Source: Dactylonectria macrodidyma
Taxonomy: Eukaryota; Ascomycota; Sordariomycetes; Hypocreales; Nectriaceae
NCBI GenBank assembly: GCA_020744425.1
Contig: JAGMUV010000004.1
Span: forward strand, 2,666,001-2,730,000
Length of the DNA stretch: 64,000 nt
Reading direction: 5' to 3'
The position numbers and the translations under genes were made by a program. This document shows, one piece after another, positions 1 to 11,649 of the stretch. Under the pieces are notes generated by a model. It saw nothing but the letters and a program-made list of their open reading frames with translations, was not told the DNA's origin and made no database searches. The first letter of the stretch is position 1; every line of letters begins with the position of its first letter.

Positions 1-1560
1 TTGCCAGTCGCAAAGCACATACGTATGTGCCGCAGAGTAGCGTTGGAGCCCGCTAAGGGACCCTGCTGGGAAAAGAAGAGCCCTGTTAGAAAGCCCTGTT
101 GGGGCCACCCGTCAACCAGGTTCAGGATCGCAGATCGGCGCGACGGCTCATGGCTTTGGGCTCTCAGGCTTCTCAAAGCTTGCAGGCGCATCAACTCACA
201 AGCTCAAGCTCAAGCTCGCCCCAGTTGCACACTGTGCAGTACCTCAATAGACGCAGACAAATGGAGTGACTGCTAGGTACCTTCGTAGGCAGCTGAGCCC
301 AATGTCACGCAACGCAACACATCAATGTACCTTGCGCAGAACCCCGCCTCAAACTCGCCCCAAATCCAAACCCGCTGCTACCGGCGCCCAACTCTCCTTC
401 GGCGCTGCATCACACACTGTGCTCCGATCCCTCTTCCCATCTTCTCCCATACCACCAACACCACTTTTTTTTGCCCCTCGACCCCTCGACCCCTCGTCTG
501 TCGCCGTCTGCCGTGTAGTTGTACCATTGTCACCCATCGCCTGTCCACCAGGGCCCAGGACCAAGGATCCAGATTTCTCCTCCTCCGCCAGCCTTCCAGC
601 TCTTCAGCCCTCTACGCGCCGCCAGCGCCAACGCCTGCTTACTACCGCCACCTACTGCCGCTTGACTTGCCTTACCTGCTTGCTTGATTGCTCCTCACTC
701 GCACAGGCATCTCACCTACTCGCCTACTCGCCTTCTCGCCTACCTCGCCTACCTACCTCGCCTGCTCGCCCACTCTTGCTCGCTCGCTGTCACTGCGCGG
801 CATCACACCATCCATCCGCTCCGCTCTGGTTACTCACCCCTCGCATCGCCTCGCATCGCCTTCGCTTTTGCGCCCCCCGTCCGATCTCTGCCATCCGTCG
901 CTTGCTCTCCGCCCTCTAGAAACGCAACCGCTCTGCCTCCCCACCTCGTTACGGCATCGCTTCCAGCCTCCCAGCCGCTAGCCACCCGCTCCCGGTTCTT
1001 GTCCTCAAGCTGCCTCGCAAACCAGTCAACCAGCCTTGACACCAAGCCCAAAGTCCAACCCGACCCACCCCACTACGGGACCACATTCTCCAGGGCCACA
1101 GACCACAGGACCACAGGACCACAGGACCACAGGACCACCAGGCCACAGGCTCCAAGATCTCGGAGCTACTAAAAGCTGCCTGCACGTCCCGCCGGCACGG
1201 AGCCTGGAGCCATCCGCCCTTGAGCTAGGGTCGTCAGAACCCTGTCTGCGACAATGTCAATAAAGTAAGCCTCCTTCGCGAGTCTCGAGCCTCTTCTTTC
1301 CCTTCGCGAGCTCTCCCCTCTTTCTGTTCTTATTCATACCCCTCCATCCGTCGTCTCCTCCTCCTCCTCCTCCTCATCCTTCTCTGACGCCGCCGCCTCT
1401 TGTCCGTCCTATCGTCCTCCTACCCTTCCTCCCCGCCGACCGACCCCCGTCCGACCACACCCCCCGTCATCTCCGTGTCTCCTCCGTGTCTGCTCCGCTC
1501 AGTCCGTCCGTCGGCTGCCCCGCCACCTCCGGCCCATGAAGTCATGGACCCCGCCCGACG
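1..1560. other. Gene-free upstream region with pyrimidine-rich leader
   Basis: No supportable gene lies here. The top strand is strongly C/T-rich from about 320 to 1560 with degenerate CGCCTA and CTC runs, which is typical of fungal promoters and 5' leaders. The open frames in it are low-complexity Pro/Ser/Arg translations of that bias. It is probably the promoter and 5' UTR of the GRAM-domain gene that starts at 1561. A short tandem repeat at 1101-1140 and a CTC microsatellite near 1350-1377 lie inside it. Confidence 0.6.
1101..1140 (+). repeat. 8-bp tandem repeat, unit GACCACAG
   Basis: Five consecutive 8-bp units are visible, the last one imperfect (GACCACCA). It lies in the probable leader region of the downstream GRAM-domain gene. 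The unit length is not a multiple of three, which fits non-coding sequence. Confidence 0.85.
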
Positions 1561-2394
1561 ATGGACAACCCTCACGACTATCTCATCACGAGCCGTCCTC
1601 CTTCGCGGCCCATCGATCCTGACAATGCCGATAGCTGGGTTATGCTCAACCAGGGCGGCTTCGTCAAGCTCGGCAACGAGCGCATTCTCCAGAAGCTAGA
1701 ATCCCGCATCTCATGCGACCTCTCAGTGCCTCAGGAGTTGAGGGCGCGTTGCGAGTCGTTTCAGCGTAAGAGTGATAAGGGAACACTGTTCCTAACAAAC
1801 AAGAGGGTATGTTGCTCAGGCTCCCATCTCCCTCTTCCGCGTTCTCTAATAACTCAACTTCCCCTTCTGCAGATCGTCTACCTGCCCTCGAAACCTACCC
1901 AGGAGCCCAAATTCGAATCATTTAGTGCTCCGATCCTAAAGTTCCAAGACTCCACCACCTCCTCATCTATGTGGTGGGGATGGGTCTGGAAGTCAGATTG
2001 TATACCTGTGTCTGGAGGCGGGATTCCTCCAGACATTCCTCGAATCGAGGTCAAATTTACCTTTTCAGATGGCGGCATGATGGACTTCAACGAAGCCTAC
2101 ATTCGACTGCGAGAACGCCTATTCCAGTTCCAAGAGATGCGTCGTGAAATGGGCCCTGGTGTTGACGTCCCTGACGAGCCATTGCCCGCGTATGAAGCTC
2201 AACCTAGTAGCGAATCAGCACCGCCGGACGCTTCCTTGTCAATCATTCGTCATGATCGATCTGATAGTACTACCAGCCGGAGAGCGCCAGACGAGCCTCC
2301 ACCAGGCTATGATGAGGCCCAAGCCCAGCAACTCAGCATCCGACTTGAGGATCACATCCGAGGAGAAATCGATAGAGGGGATCAGGATCGCTGA
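1561..2394 (+). CDS. GRAM-domain, WBP2-like protein
   Basis: Two exons, 1561-1806 and 1873-2394, give about 255 aa. The intron at 1807-1872 (GTATGT..CTGCAG) is 66 nt, has no in-frame stop and sits exactly between codons, so the frame stays open across it. The first ~150 residues resemble the GRAM/PH-like domain of the WBP2/postacrosomal sheath family: a GGFVKLGNERIL start, a TLFLTNKR strand, then IVYLPSK after the splice. The C-terminal third is Pro/Ser/Glu-rich and carries a PPPGY (PPxY) motif, the usual ligand of WW domains such as those in Rsp5/Nedd4-type ubiquitin ligases. An LPAY variant lies upstream of it. Fungal relatives are described only as stress-induced or uncharacterised, so the cellular role is not known. 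The start was chosen as the first ATG in frame with the domain. Two other ATGs just upstream (1536, 1544) are out of frame. Confidence 0.85.
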   Translation: MDNPHDYLITSRPPSRPIDPDNADSWVMLNQGGFVKLGNERILQKLESRISCDLSVPQELRARCESFQRKSDKGTLFLTNKRVCCSGSHLPLPRSLITQLPLLQIVYLPSKPTQEPKFESFSAPILKFQDSTTSSSMWWGWVWKSDCIPVSGGGIPPDIPRIEVKFTFSDGGMMDFNEAYIRLRERLFQFQEMRREMGPGVDVPDEPLPAYEAQPSSESAPPDASLSIIRHDRSDSTTSRRAPDEPPPGYDEAQAQQLSIRLEDHIRGEIDRGDQDR

Positions 2395-3001
2395 GGTTGA
2401 ACCTGCAACACTTGCAAATCAAGCGAGTGGAGATTTCTCATGTAATTATGATTGAGGTTCCGGATCCTAATCTTTGTGACGCAATATCTTATCACATTGA
2501 AACCCCTCCCCCTCCCCCTGCTTGGTCAGGGATCCCCTCGGTCTTGCTTTATGTACTCAGTACTGTAACGGACGATCATTTTCTAGAACTTTGGTTGATA
2601 AATTGGCGACTGGCTGGCATTGGGCGCTCGCAAAAGGCTTCACGACTTAAATATGAGACTAGAACAAAGAATCATCACTACAACGACAATTGCTATCATT
2701 GCTGACTCTCATCTACAAACTCAACTTTGAAGAAGCAGAATGCGGCTGAAGTTCGGCTCTGGTTTCTGGCATCTGATAGCTTACCTAAGACTGTTCGGGA
2801 GACAGGAAGCGCACTTGGGCGAAGACATCACGTGCGAGAATTCGTGACCACAACCGGTAGAGCAGGACCAATCAAAATGCCTCAATTCCGCATCAGTTTT
2901 CATTTCGTGCCTCTGGCCGAGAGCTTCCGAACTCTTACGATCAGGAACGATACCCCAATCGAAACCACCACACGTCATTGTGAATACTTCCGCCTGTCGC
3001 A
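2395..3001. other. Intergenic spacer between GRAM gene and QCR6
   Basis: This holds the 3' end of the GRAM gene and the promoter of QCR6. A C-rich run (CCCCTCCCCCTCCCCCTG, about 2503-2520) is the only notable feature. No gene is seen. Confidence 0.5.
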
Positions 3002-3807
3002 ATGGGTATCTGGGACGCCTTTTCGGACATTGTCGAGGCTGTGACGCCATGGAGCGTCGTTGAGGCCGAGGCTCCTGCTGAGGACAAGGTACGAGACTTT
3101 TGCTGCTTGGAGCAGATTCCTCCCACGATGAGAGGAATTGGCGCGCGCGCTCGACTTGGGGAGCCTGCGACTCACGACGCTGTTGACACCTAATCAGATA
3201 CTGACGAATGCAATAGGAGGAACAGCCCGAGGACGAGTCTAAGGATGACGATGACGAGGAAGATGAGGAGGAGGAGGAGGAAGACGAGGACGAGATTGTC
3301 GACCCCAAGGACGTGATTGAGGAAGGTTCGTTCTCCCAATCCCTTACTCCCCAGACGTCGTCATACCCTCGCCAATGAGCACGTTTCATATGTGTTGTCG
3401 ATACGACTATCTCGATCTCTCCTACGACGAGTGATTTAGGTCTTTGTGACTCTGAACCATTGGGAGAAGATAGATCTGGGTGTCTATTGCCGGATCAATG
3501 CTGACTAGTCGAAAACAGAGTGCCGAAACTCTGCTCAATGCCACTCGGTCAAGCACCACTTCGATGAGTGCGTTGAGCGTGTCCAGCAGCAGGAGAGCGA
3601 GGGCGGTGCCAAAGAGGACTGTGTTGAAGAGTGTACGTCATTCTGATATTTTATATGCCTCGGCTTCGATCCCAATCTGGCTGTGGCGACTCTTTGCTTC
3701 GTTAACTATCGCTGTCGGACTGTTGAACTAACTTGATGATAGTCTTCCACCTTGCTCACTGCGCCACCGCTTGTGCGGCCCCCAAGCTGTGGGCTAAGCT
3801 CAAGTAA
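3002..3807 (+). CDS. QCR6: Cytochrome bc1 complex subunit 6 (acidic hinge protein)
   Basis: Four exons, 3002-3088, 3217-3325, 3519-3632 and 3743-3807, encode about 124 aa. The protein is the acidic hinge subunit of ubiquinol-cytochrome c reductase (complex III) on the intermembrane-space side of the inner mitochondrial membrane, where it assists docking of cytochrome c to cytochrome c1. It begins MGIWDAFSDIVEAVTPWS, followed by a run of Asp/Glu (residues ~30-57) and then the conserved Cys-containing helical hairpin: ECRNSAQC, HHFDECVERV, EDCVEEFFHLAHC and the end APKLWAKLK. The paired cysteines form the disulfide-stabilised hairpin of the family. All splice sites are GT..AG and only this combination keeps the conserved frame. 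The acidic stretch explains a Ser-rich frame on the opposite strand. No classical cleavable presequence is evident. Confidence 0.93.
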
Positions 3808-6800
3808 ACCGCTCGACTCGACCCGACCCGATCATCCGATTCGACGCGAATTATACCGACGAGATGAAGATGAAATGTCGAAAGGCACCCAAATGCCGGA
3901 ACGGGGCAATGACTGCTCTTGCAGCATGAGGGGGTGTCACTTGTACGATCTGCCCGTCTCTAGGATAGCAATGCTCGCTAAGGGCTTTGCGCAGGAATGG
4001 CAGCCGTCTCTGTATCATACGCCGCAACGCCCTGAATAGATTTCTCTACCTACCTCATGGTCCACGCTTGTTGTGCTGATTTTAATTGCGTGATACGCTT
4101 TCTGCGATAAATCTACCTCAGATAGAGTTGACCTTCCCTTGACAGTATTCGAGCCTTGGAGTGGTTGGCTAATCGCACCCGATATAGAGCTCTATTATGG
4201 GATGGCGGGCTTCGACAACCCGCCTTGTTGGTTTCTTATTTATCATTGAAACCGCACCATGGCGCATTGCATTTCTAGCGCAACAACATCAGCAATCGTT
4301 TTTGGGTCCTTGAACAATGGGGGCTCGACGTCTCTGAGTACTATTGATTGAAAGACTGGAGGACATCACGTGTACGAATGCATGATTGGGCATCGTACTC
4401 ATTGTGAAGGTGAGTTGTCAATGATTGTATGGAACTCCATTTTGTCATTGAATCAATGCTCCTTGCTGGTTTTGATCTACGACAGCCTCATCAACACCCC
4501 AATGCAATCAAGGCACTGCCAGCACCCAAGGCACGAGCTGAGGAGGCGAATGTTTGGCAGTGCTAGGTATGGCAGTTGATTGGCGCCGGCAAAGTACGGG
4601 CGAAACTGGTGGGAAAAGATTGTGCGTTGAACAACTCGGATTGATGCAACGTCTAACTGTGGCTCCTCATGGTGTGTAACCATACGCTTGTACAATGCAC
4701 AGTGTTTCAATATTGAAACTGAAGACAGAGCCGCCCAGGAATCCCGTTCCTGTCGATCATTGGGATACACGAGAACCTAGAACGGGGTGAGGCACTTCCC
4801 TAGAGCGTGTGGAACGCCTGCTGTGTCAAACAGACTGTCGGAACCAACCGCAGTGACGGACGGACTTGACCTCACACGATGGTATGTTGAAGAGTCATGC
4901 GAGTGCCGGGCCTTGAGGACTGAGATGTGAGATGCATCTTGTTACCAAGATATAATATCAGGCATCGCGGCATCCACGACTTGGTTGATCTCACGATTCA
5001 ATAAACACACGGTGCAGCAGGTGTCCGAGGCGGTAAACAGCCCGAGTCCCGCGTCACTAGATGGAGCCACCGCCTATTTGGAAGATTTCCTCTCCCCCGT
5101 CCCAATTAATAGCATGTATAGAGGACTGTACTGTCTTGGACAAAGCTGTCTCTGGCTTGGTTGCAGGGACTCAAAATAGGCCACGCGAGTTTTTAACACT
5201 TCAAGGGTGGAGATAACCATCTGTCGGGGGCGACGAGTTGCCCCAGGGTATGGGCCGAAGACCGACCCATGGAAGATTAGCGGCGGGCACTTCTAGATAG
5301 GGCTTGGGAGCAAGGGACCCTGAAGGTACAGTCGCAGTTTGCTGTGTGTTGGTTGTCGATATGTGGCACAGTGCCCGCAAGCAGTCAATCAGTCGGATGA
5401 TGAAGCCCGAGTCTCGTTGCGGCTGGTAGGGATGTTCAGGTCTTGACGCATCCCATCTCAGGCATGAGAAGCCACGGTCGAAGGGGCTCAGGTGTACAAC
5501 GAGCTGTCTTTCGTAGATGGTCGTTGGGGGGGGGGTTAACCATCGATCTATTGGGGTTCCTCCGTAGATAGCATCACAAGCACAAGAAGTGAGATAGCGG
5601 GTTGCGAAACTCGGGAACGGCATGGATGGAGTTGCGTGGGCAGGGCAAGCAACGGGACCAGAGCATGGGCGTTCAAGCAACAACAGGGCATTGGACGGCC
5701 CATCATCATGTGAGAGCGGCACGAAATCTCGACGATTGGGAAGCGAGCCGAGGCAGCCAAATCGGGCAGCGAGGTCCGGTGGATGGCACCCTGTCTTTGG
5801 TTGCGAAAGGCGAAAGTGCCCTTTGAGAACCCCACAAGGGTAAGGCGCATAGGCAGAGGGCTACATTGGCGAGTCCGACGCGGAGGAGAGAAGCGAGACA
5901 GGATTTTCTTGGTTAGAAAGTTGCCAGAGTCATGGGGTTTGGTTGGGCGGGTTGCTCATGTGTGTGTGTGTTCATGCGCTTGTGTGTGCCAGGAAGAGAA
6001 TAAATCCAAGGACAGCAACCACACGGTGCCGTAGACTATCGTCCATCTAGGTAGCCTATCTCTTGGTCACGGATCCATTGGACGGATGAATGCAAAAGGC
6101 CTGTTGATCCATCATCAAGCTGCATTGCATGTCGTTGGACCGGCGGCGTACAGTCCTCTTCCTTCTGTTTAATACCGGGGGCACTGCCCACCCCCTCCTT
6201 CCACTTGGACGTCCGACTCCAAATCTCGAAATCTCCAACTCTGCCTCTCGTCCATCCCTCCCACCTCTTTGTCAGCTTCAACCTCTATCTCCCACCCTTC
6301 TCGCACTCCAATCTCACCCGCTTCAGCCTCAACAGCGAAAGAAAACCCACCCCCGCCAACCGAATATAGCGCCACCGCTACCCCTGTAGTGTGGGCTTAC
6401 CTGCAGGCGCAGGTACGGAAACTGAAACGGCGAACACGGGCCACTCTCCAACCCGCGTGCTGCGACGACAGCAGCGAGAGAGAGAGAAGTCCCAGCAAGC
6501 TCAAGCTCGACGGGAATAATTAGTTTCACTTGGGAATCTTCAGTGGGAGAGTTAGACGGAAGAAAAGAAGGAAGAAAAGAAGGAAGAAAAGAAGAAGCCC
6601 AGCCAACGGTCAATCACATTCAATCCCTACCTAGTGCTGGCATTTGCCGTTGGCGTTGCTTTTTCATCTCTTCTTCCCCCTAGGCGTCTGCCACCAAACA
6701 AGCCTGGATTCGGTTTCACTCCCTCTAAAGGATCACTGACCACAAGCTCTTCGCTCCCTCTTCCTCCTTTCTCGCACCTTTGCAAAAATCTCCTGATCCT

Positions 6801-7067
6801 ACCTCCAACTCGACCCTCAGTCTCTCTTTCTACCTCCGCAACTGCAAAGTATCCCTATCCTCTCGCTAGCTGTGCGACTGATCAACGTACGGAAACGCGC
6901 AATCGAGTTGTCCCACCACGACACCTACTTCTCCAGGAAACCGCCCCCCCATCCATCGCCCCACGTCGCGAAGCTTGTGAACCACAGCAACTACCTAGAA
7001 ATTGACGATCCACCACCCGTGAACAACACACCGAGAAGCTCGTTTCTCCCCGTCCACCACCGGCTGC
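3808..7067. other. Gene-poor 3.2 kb region; promoter of MFS gene at its right end
   Basis: No frame here shows domain similarity, third-position GC bias or plausible splicing. The longest open frame (173 codons, complementary strand, 5201-5722) has random-looking composition. From about 6170 to 7067 the top strand becomes pyrimidine-rich and is probably the promoter and 5' leader of the transporter gene at 7068. A GA-rich tandem repeat is at 6559-6595. Confidence 0.5.
6559..6595 (+). repeat. 12-bp GA-rich tandem repeat (GAAGAAAAGAAG)
   Basis: Three near-perfect copies of a 12-bp purine unit. In the complement it reads as a repeated FLPS, which is a compositional artefact. It lies about 470 bp upstream of the transporter start, in likely promoter or leader DNA. 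Confidence 0.8.
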
Positions 7068-8764
7068 ATGCTCGAGGAAGAGAAGGTCACACGGGAGCAG
7101 AGTCAAGGATCGCAAGGGTACCTCGACTCCATCAGCAGCATGAGTGCCAACGGTCCCGGCGGCCGTTTCTGGCGCAAGCAGAAGCTTGGCTCGGGTGACT
7201 ACACGCTCGAGGAGCGCAACACCAACGACGCGGCCGAGGCCGAGGCTGAGGGCGGTGCGAGCGACAGCGTGACGGAGGGGGTTTCCACCGAGTACCGTAC
7301 CTACAAGCGCCGCTGGTTCGGGCTGCTCCAATTGACACTAATGAATATCATTGTGTCGTGGGATGTAAGTGACATCTCGCATTGGGTGACACATCCATCC
7401 CTTTATGGCGACGTCAACTTAGTCTCCACTTGGGAACACCAGGAGACGAGGAACGGGACACAAGTACTAACCGCCTGCAGTGGATGACATATGCTCCTGT
7501 GGCCTCTAATGCCGCCGAGTACTACAACGTCAGCGAGACAACCATCAACTGGATCAGCACTGCCTTCTTTCTCGCCTTTGTCGCCGTCTTCCCCATCAGC
7601 ATCGCCATCCTGCACCGCGGGCCAAAGCTGGCCTTCATGACCGCTGCTGTGCTCATTCTCATCGGCAACTGGATCCGATATGGCGGCGCGTCAAAGTCCT
7701 CGGGCGGCAATATTGGAACCGCTATGGCCGGAACCATTGTCGTCGGCTTTGCTCAGCCCTTCGTCCTTGCTGCTCCCACCCGCTATTCGGACTTGTGGTT
7801 CACCAACCGCGGCCGTGTCGCTGCGACTGCCCTCACCAGCCTGGCCAACCCGTTCGGCGCGGCTCTAGGCCAGTTGATCACTCCAATGTGGGTTAGCAAG
7901 CCCGGCGATGTATCCAAGATGGTTCTCTACGTCTCCATCCTTGTAAGTCACCTTGTCCTTTTCCATTCGTTCATCTTATTGATATACATCTGCCAGTCCT
8001 CTGTCGCCTGCGTACCGGCCTTCTTCGTCCCGGGCAAGCCCCCAACACCTGTTGGCCCTGCCTCAGAGACGCCCAAGCTCAGTCTCCGTGCCTCCGTCGG
8101 CGTCATCTCTGGCTCTTTGGAGCTATGGCTGATCCTCGTCCCCTTCGCCATCTTCGTCGGATTCTTCAACTCCATCTCGTCGCTACTGAACCAGATGCTC
8201 AACCCTTACGGTTTCTCCGACGACGAGGCCGGCATTGGAGGCGCCATTCTTATTGTTGTCGGCCTGCTTGCTTCCGTTGTTGCCTCACCGATCATCGACC
8301 GTACAAAGTCCTTCCTCCTGGCGATCAAACTCTTGGTTCCCGTCATCGGCATCTCCTACCTCGCCTTCATCTGGATGCCTCAGACCCGCGACCTAGCTGG
8401 CCCATACGTCGTGCTCGCTCTTCTCGGTGCCTCGTCCTTCGCCCTCGTCCCCGTCGCACTGGAGTACCTGATCGAGCTGAGCCATCCCCTAAGCCCAGAG
8501 GTCACCTCCACCATTGCTTGGGCCGGTGGTCAGCTCTTCGGTGCCATCTTTACCATAATTAGCAATGCTCTCAAAGCGGGTGATGATGCCAACCCTCCCA
8601 AGCACATGAAGAAGGCTCTCATTTTTCAAGCCGTCGTCGCCTTGGCTATCGTGCCCCTGCCGCTATGCCTGGGCCTGTTTGGTCGTGAAGATAAGATTGC
8701 CCTCCGTCGCATCCATTCGGACGAGGAGCCCCATCCTCGTACGGTTGTGACAACGGAGCCGTAG
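7068..8764 (+). CDS. Major facilitator superfamily transporter, FLVCR-like
   Basis: Three exons, 7068-7364, 7481-7942 and 7997-8764, encode about 508 aa. A hydrophilic Glu/Ala-rich N-terminus (~90 aa) precedes roughly twelve hydrophobic segments. The first starts at [17 protein letters not shown] and is completed by the second exon ([18 protein letters not shown]). The layout, the conserved [11 protein letters not shown] start of helix 2 and the loop [20 protein letters not shown] resemble the FLVCR/heme-choline-type MFS branch, which is widespread in fungi. The substrate cannot be read from sequence. Intron 2 (7943-7996, 54 nt) is a multiple of three without a stop, so retention would add 18 residues between transmembrane segments. 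An internal ATG at residue ~25 is a possible alternative start. The gene is convergent with ERG27, with 341 bp between the stop codons. Confidence 0.88.
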
Positions 8765-9105
8765 GCGTCATGTTTGTGACAGGACTGCCGTGACGGTGTG
8801 TCTCAGAGCATACTGATATTTACGGTACATGATCTCGGGGCCCGGTGTGCCCCATCTGGAGCGAAAGAGAGCATACGGATCTTTGCGGCGCACGAGAGCC
8901 GGCGTGCTCCATCAGGAATGACAGTAATCAATAATTATTATCCATTGTATATCCCTTGTCCTCTATGTAGGTATGTCTATATGCGTGCCAATCGTCGCAA
9001 CATACCCTTCAATTTGTCGCTGTGCCCGCTGTTTAGTTCCAATGCATCGGGTCTTACCTCGTGATGCCTTGCTCGTCTATACACCCGTTTATTAACTTAG
9101 ATCCA
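8765..9105. other. Convergent 3' spacer with imperfect direct repeat
   Basis: This stretch lies between the stop codons of the MFS gene and ERG27 and should hold both 3' UTRs and polyadenylation sites. Two imperfect copies of a ~50-56 bp sequence lie at 8805-8860 and 8868-8917. They share AGAGCATACxGAT at the left and CCGGxGTGCxCCATCxGGA at the right. Confidence 0.6.
8805..8917 (+). repeat. Imperfect direct repeat, two copies of ~50-56 bp
   Basis: Copy 1 is 8805-8860 and copy 2 is 8868-8917. Both begin AGAGCATAC, have an intermediate TTTxCGG block and end CCATCxGGA. They differ by several substitutions and a small length difference, which suggests an old tandem duplication in the MFS 3' UTR. 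Confidence 0.7.
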
Positions 9106-10657
9106 TCACGCCCGCTTAAAACCGATGATGCTTCCCCATTCGTGCCTGAGGTCCTCCATCTTCTTCCAGCACTCCGCACCAAGTGCCTCGAACTCGACCA
9201 AGTCTTCTTCGGTAACATCAACTGCGCCGTACTTCCTCCCAACAGCCTTGCTCAGGACGCCTAGAGCCGTATCTGTCTTAGCGTCTTCAACTTTGCCTTC
9301 CCAGCCCCAGCCTTCGACTTCCGTCTTCTTCACGTCCGCCTCGAGCCTGCGGTTGGCGCTGCTGCCCCACTTCACATGCTCAGCATTAAGGTCGTCGAGG
9401 GCAGACTGCTCCTGCAGAACAACCCAGGCGGCAGATACCGAAGAAGTGTAAGGGTCCACGGGGTGCCATGGAGAGCCAACCCAACGGGCGATGACAAGAG
9501 CGAGTGTGTAGGCCCACACGAGGAACCAGGGTACCGGGAAGAGGGTGCTGGCCACGATGCCGGGGTGGGTTAGATAAAACTTTGGTCGGACAGGCTTTGC
9601 CTCAGCTTCCTTAAGATCATCGATGGTGAGGAAAGGGATGGAGTAGGGTTGAGAGGACGGCATCGTAGCAGTAAGAGAGAGGGCGTCCGTGAGACGCTTC
9701 GAAGACTCATAGGGTCCCTTGCCGTTGAAGCATTGAATGTCCGACAAGTCCAGCACGTCTCTGACGGCCTCAAGACTGCTAGACCAGATGATCCGGCCAG
9801 GGGTCTCGGTTTCGGATCGGCGGCTGAGGAGAGGGAGAAGCTCGTGGGCGAGGATATAGTGGCCAAAGATACACGCAGAAAAGACCTCGCCAAGAAGAGG
9901 TTTAGCAGGCTGTAGTTATTGTAAGCGCCATACATCAAAGTACTTGTTAGGGCAGAGAAAATGTCGTACATAGTTATATTCGGGCCGCTCGTTCAGGATG
10001 CAGGTTGGCAGAGCCTTTTTGAATGTCGGCCATGTCACGGATTGTGTCAAACCCCTAGACAAGAAGCTCCAGATGGCCGAGGGCCAGTAGCATCCCGACC
10101 ATCCACCATATGCCGCATTGAACACAACGCTATCCAGCCGTGGGATGTGCACATTCGTAAGGTATTCATTCTGCAGACCCTCGGGGTTGCTTACGGGTTC
10201 GTGGACCAAGCGATCAGCGAAAGCGTACACACCTCGCAAGTCGCACAGGTCCAACTGCAAGCTCAAGACATGAATGCGGCCAACAGTGTCCTCCCAGCGG
10301 TATTGGCTTCCGATGCGTGATTTCAGGGTCGTCGATGTCTGGGCGGCCTTTTGGGCGAATGCTCGCAGCGCGCGGATCGTCTGTAGGGACTTGGACTTGG
10401 AGCGGGTGGTGGGGAGCAGGATGAGGTGGGAGGTGAGGGAACGCGTAGCGAGGAACTCGTCGATGAGGCGCTCGCCGATACTGAGGCCAATGCCACTAGA
10501 GAAGAATCAGTCAACATGCAAAAAGCAATACAGAACTCTGCAATTGAGCCCGTGGGTCGGAGATGTACCTGTTGGCGCCGGTGATGAGGACAAAGTGCTG
10601 CTCTTGGGGAGAGACAGCTTCCCACGGCGCGGGGCCAGAACCCAATTGAGACCCCAT
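9106..10657 (-). CDS. ERG27: 3-keto-steroid reductase (ergosterol biosynthesis)
   Basis: Complementary strand, three exons in coding order: 10657-10569, 10495-9970 and 9909-9106, about 472 aa. The enzyme is a short-chain dehydrogenase that reduces the C3 keto group during C4 demethylation of sterols, working with Erg25, Erg26 and Erg28 at the ER. The NADPH-binding motif TGANSGIG (residues 26-33) is rebuilt exactly across the first splice, which strongly supports it. The NAAYGG strand and the catalytic YESSK (Tyr272, Lys276) follow. The stretch GEVFSACIFGHYILAHELLPLL and the long C-terminal part (VRPKFYLTHPGIVASTLFPVP onward) are characteristic of Erg27 rather than generic SDRs. The length fits filamentous-fungal orthologues, which are longer than the yeast protein. 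Intron 2 (9910-9969) was placed by frame continuity, and its exact ends are the least certain part. Family members are the target of hydroxyanilide fungicides. Confidence 0.9.
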
Positions 10658-11649
10658 CTGACGGTAGGTGACAATTCACTAGAGTAAAAGAAGAAGATGC
10701 TACGCGACCGTTCGAAGATCTTCAGCTTGAGGGGATTGTTGTAGTGTAGTTGGGCAGCCCTGCGTAGCTAATGTTGGATACCAATGTCGGGCGGATAGCT
10801 CTGTGGCTTGCTTGGTTCCGTTCCGCCTCACGTGATAGACGCTATCTCCTGGATCCGAGCCGCTTCCACCTAGCCACTTACACGGACACGACGTATTCAC
10901 TTTATGACATGTCTCGGCTGAGGGTGTTCCGTGATGTGGCGACATTGCTCTTCGGTCGTGGGCCGTCATCATGTCCATTTCAACAATCAGATAATGCCAA
11001 GTAAGATTTGCAGCTGTGAGCTCATGCAGAGATTCTGGAGGGACGGGTTACGTCTATGCAGGGACTTCTAAATTGACCTAGATTTGCAGAAAAGGATAAT
11101 GCAATTCGATTCAATTGTCGCGCCCATGGAAATGACTGATCTCCATGACAATATTAGAAAACAAGAAGCTTGTATCTCGCGAGTGAGAATCAAGAGGAAT
11201 AAGAATGCGAGTAAGAAACGTAAACGAATACGCAACAACCCTAACCCACCACGGCAGAGGTGCAAGGGGGATAGTGGGGCGGCTTTGCAGATCTTCAGGA
11301 GCACATGTGAGATATAAGGTCAACCAGAGATCACAAGAGAGGCCAAGATAAAGAACTCTCTAACCTTGAAAACAAGGCTCACAATAGATAGGGCAAAGGA
11401 GACTTAATGCCATCGGGGTTTGAAGAATAATCATGATCATTACTTTTTTTGTTACGTATTACAATGCTTTTACTTAGGTTAGAGCTACTGCAACTCTGCG
11501 ACCCAAGATTGCAACAAATGCTGCATCAAATGCAATGTTCCCCCGTTCAATATACTCCAGAGAGTGTCATCGCTTTTCTTTCTGGGTCAACATTGTACCC
11601 AATACCCCGGCTAAGGCTGTTGTTTCTCCTTGCAAGCCGTGAGCTGTCA
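10658..11649. other. Spacer between ERG27 promoter and SCP160 3' end
   Basis: About 1 kb with the ERG27 promoter on its left and the SCP160 3' UTR on its right. The right part (about 11030-11480) is A/T-richer. No gene, RNA gene or repeat could be supported. Confidence 0.5.

Noticed and set aside
2781..3389. 202-codon frame with poly-Ser on the complementary strand
   Set aside because: The Ser run is the reverse complement of the acidic Asp/Glu codons of QCR6, which has a convincing spliced model.
5201..5722. 173-codon frame on the complementary strand in the 3.8-7.0 kb spacer
   Set aside because: Random-looking composition, no coding bias and overlapped by equally long frames on both strands.
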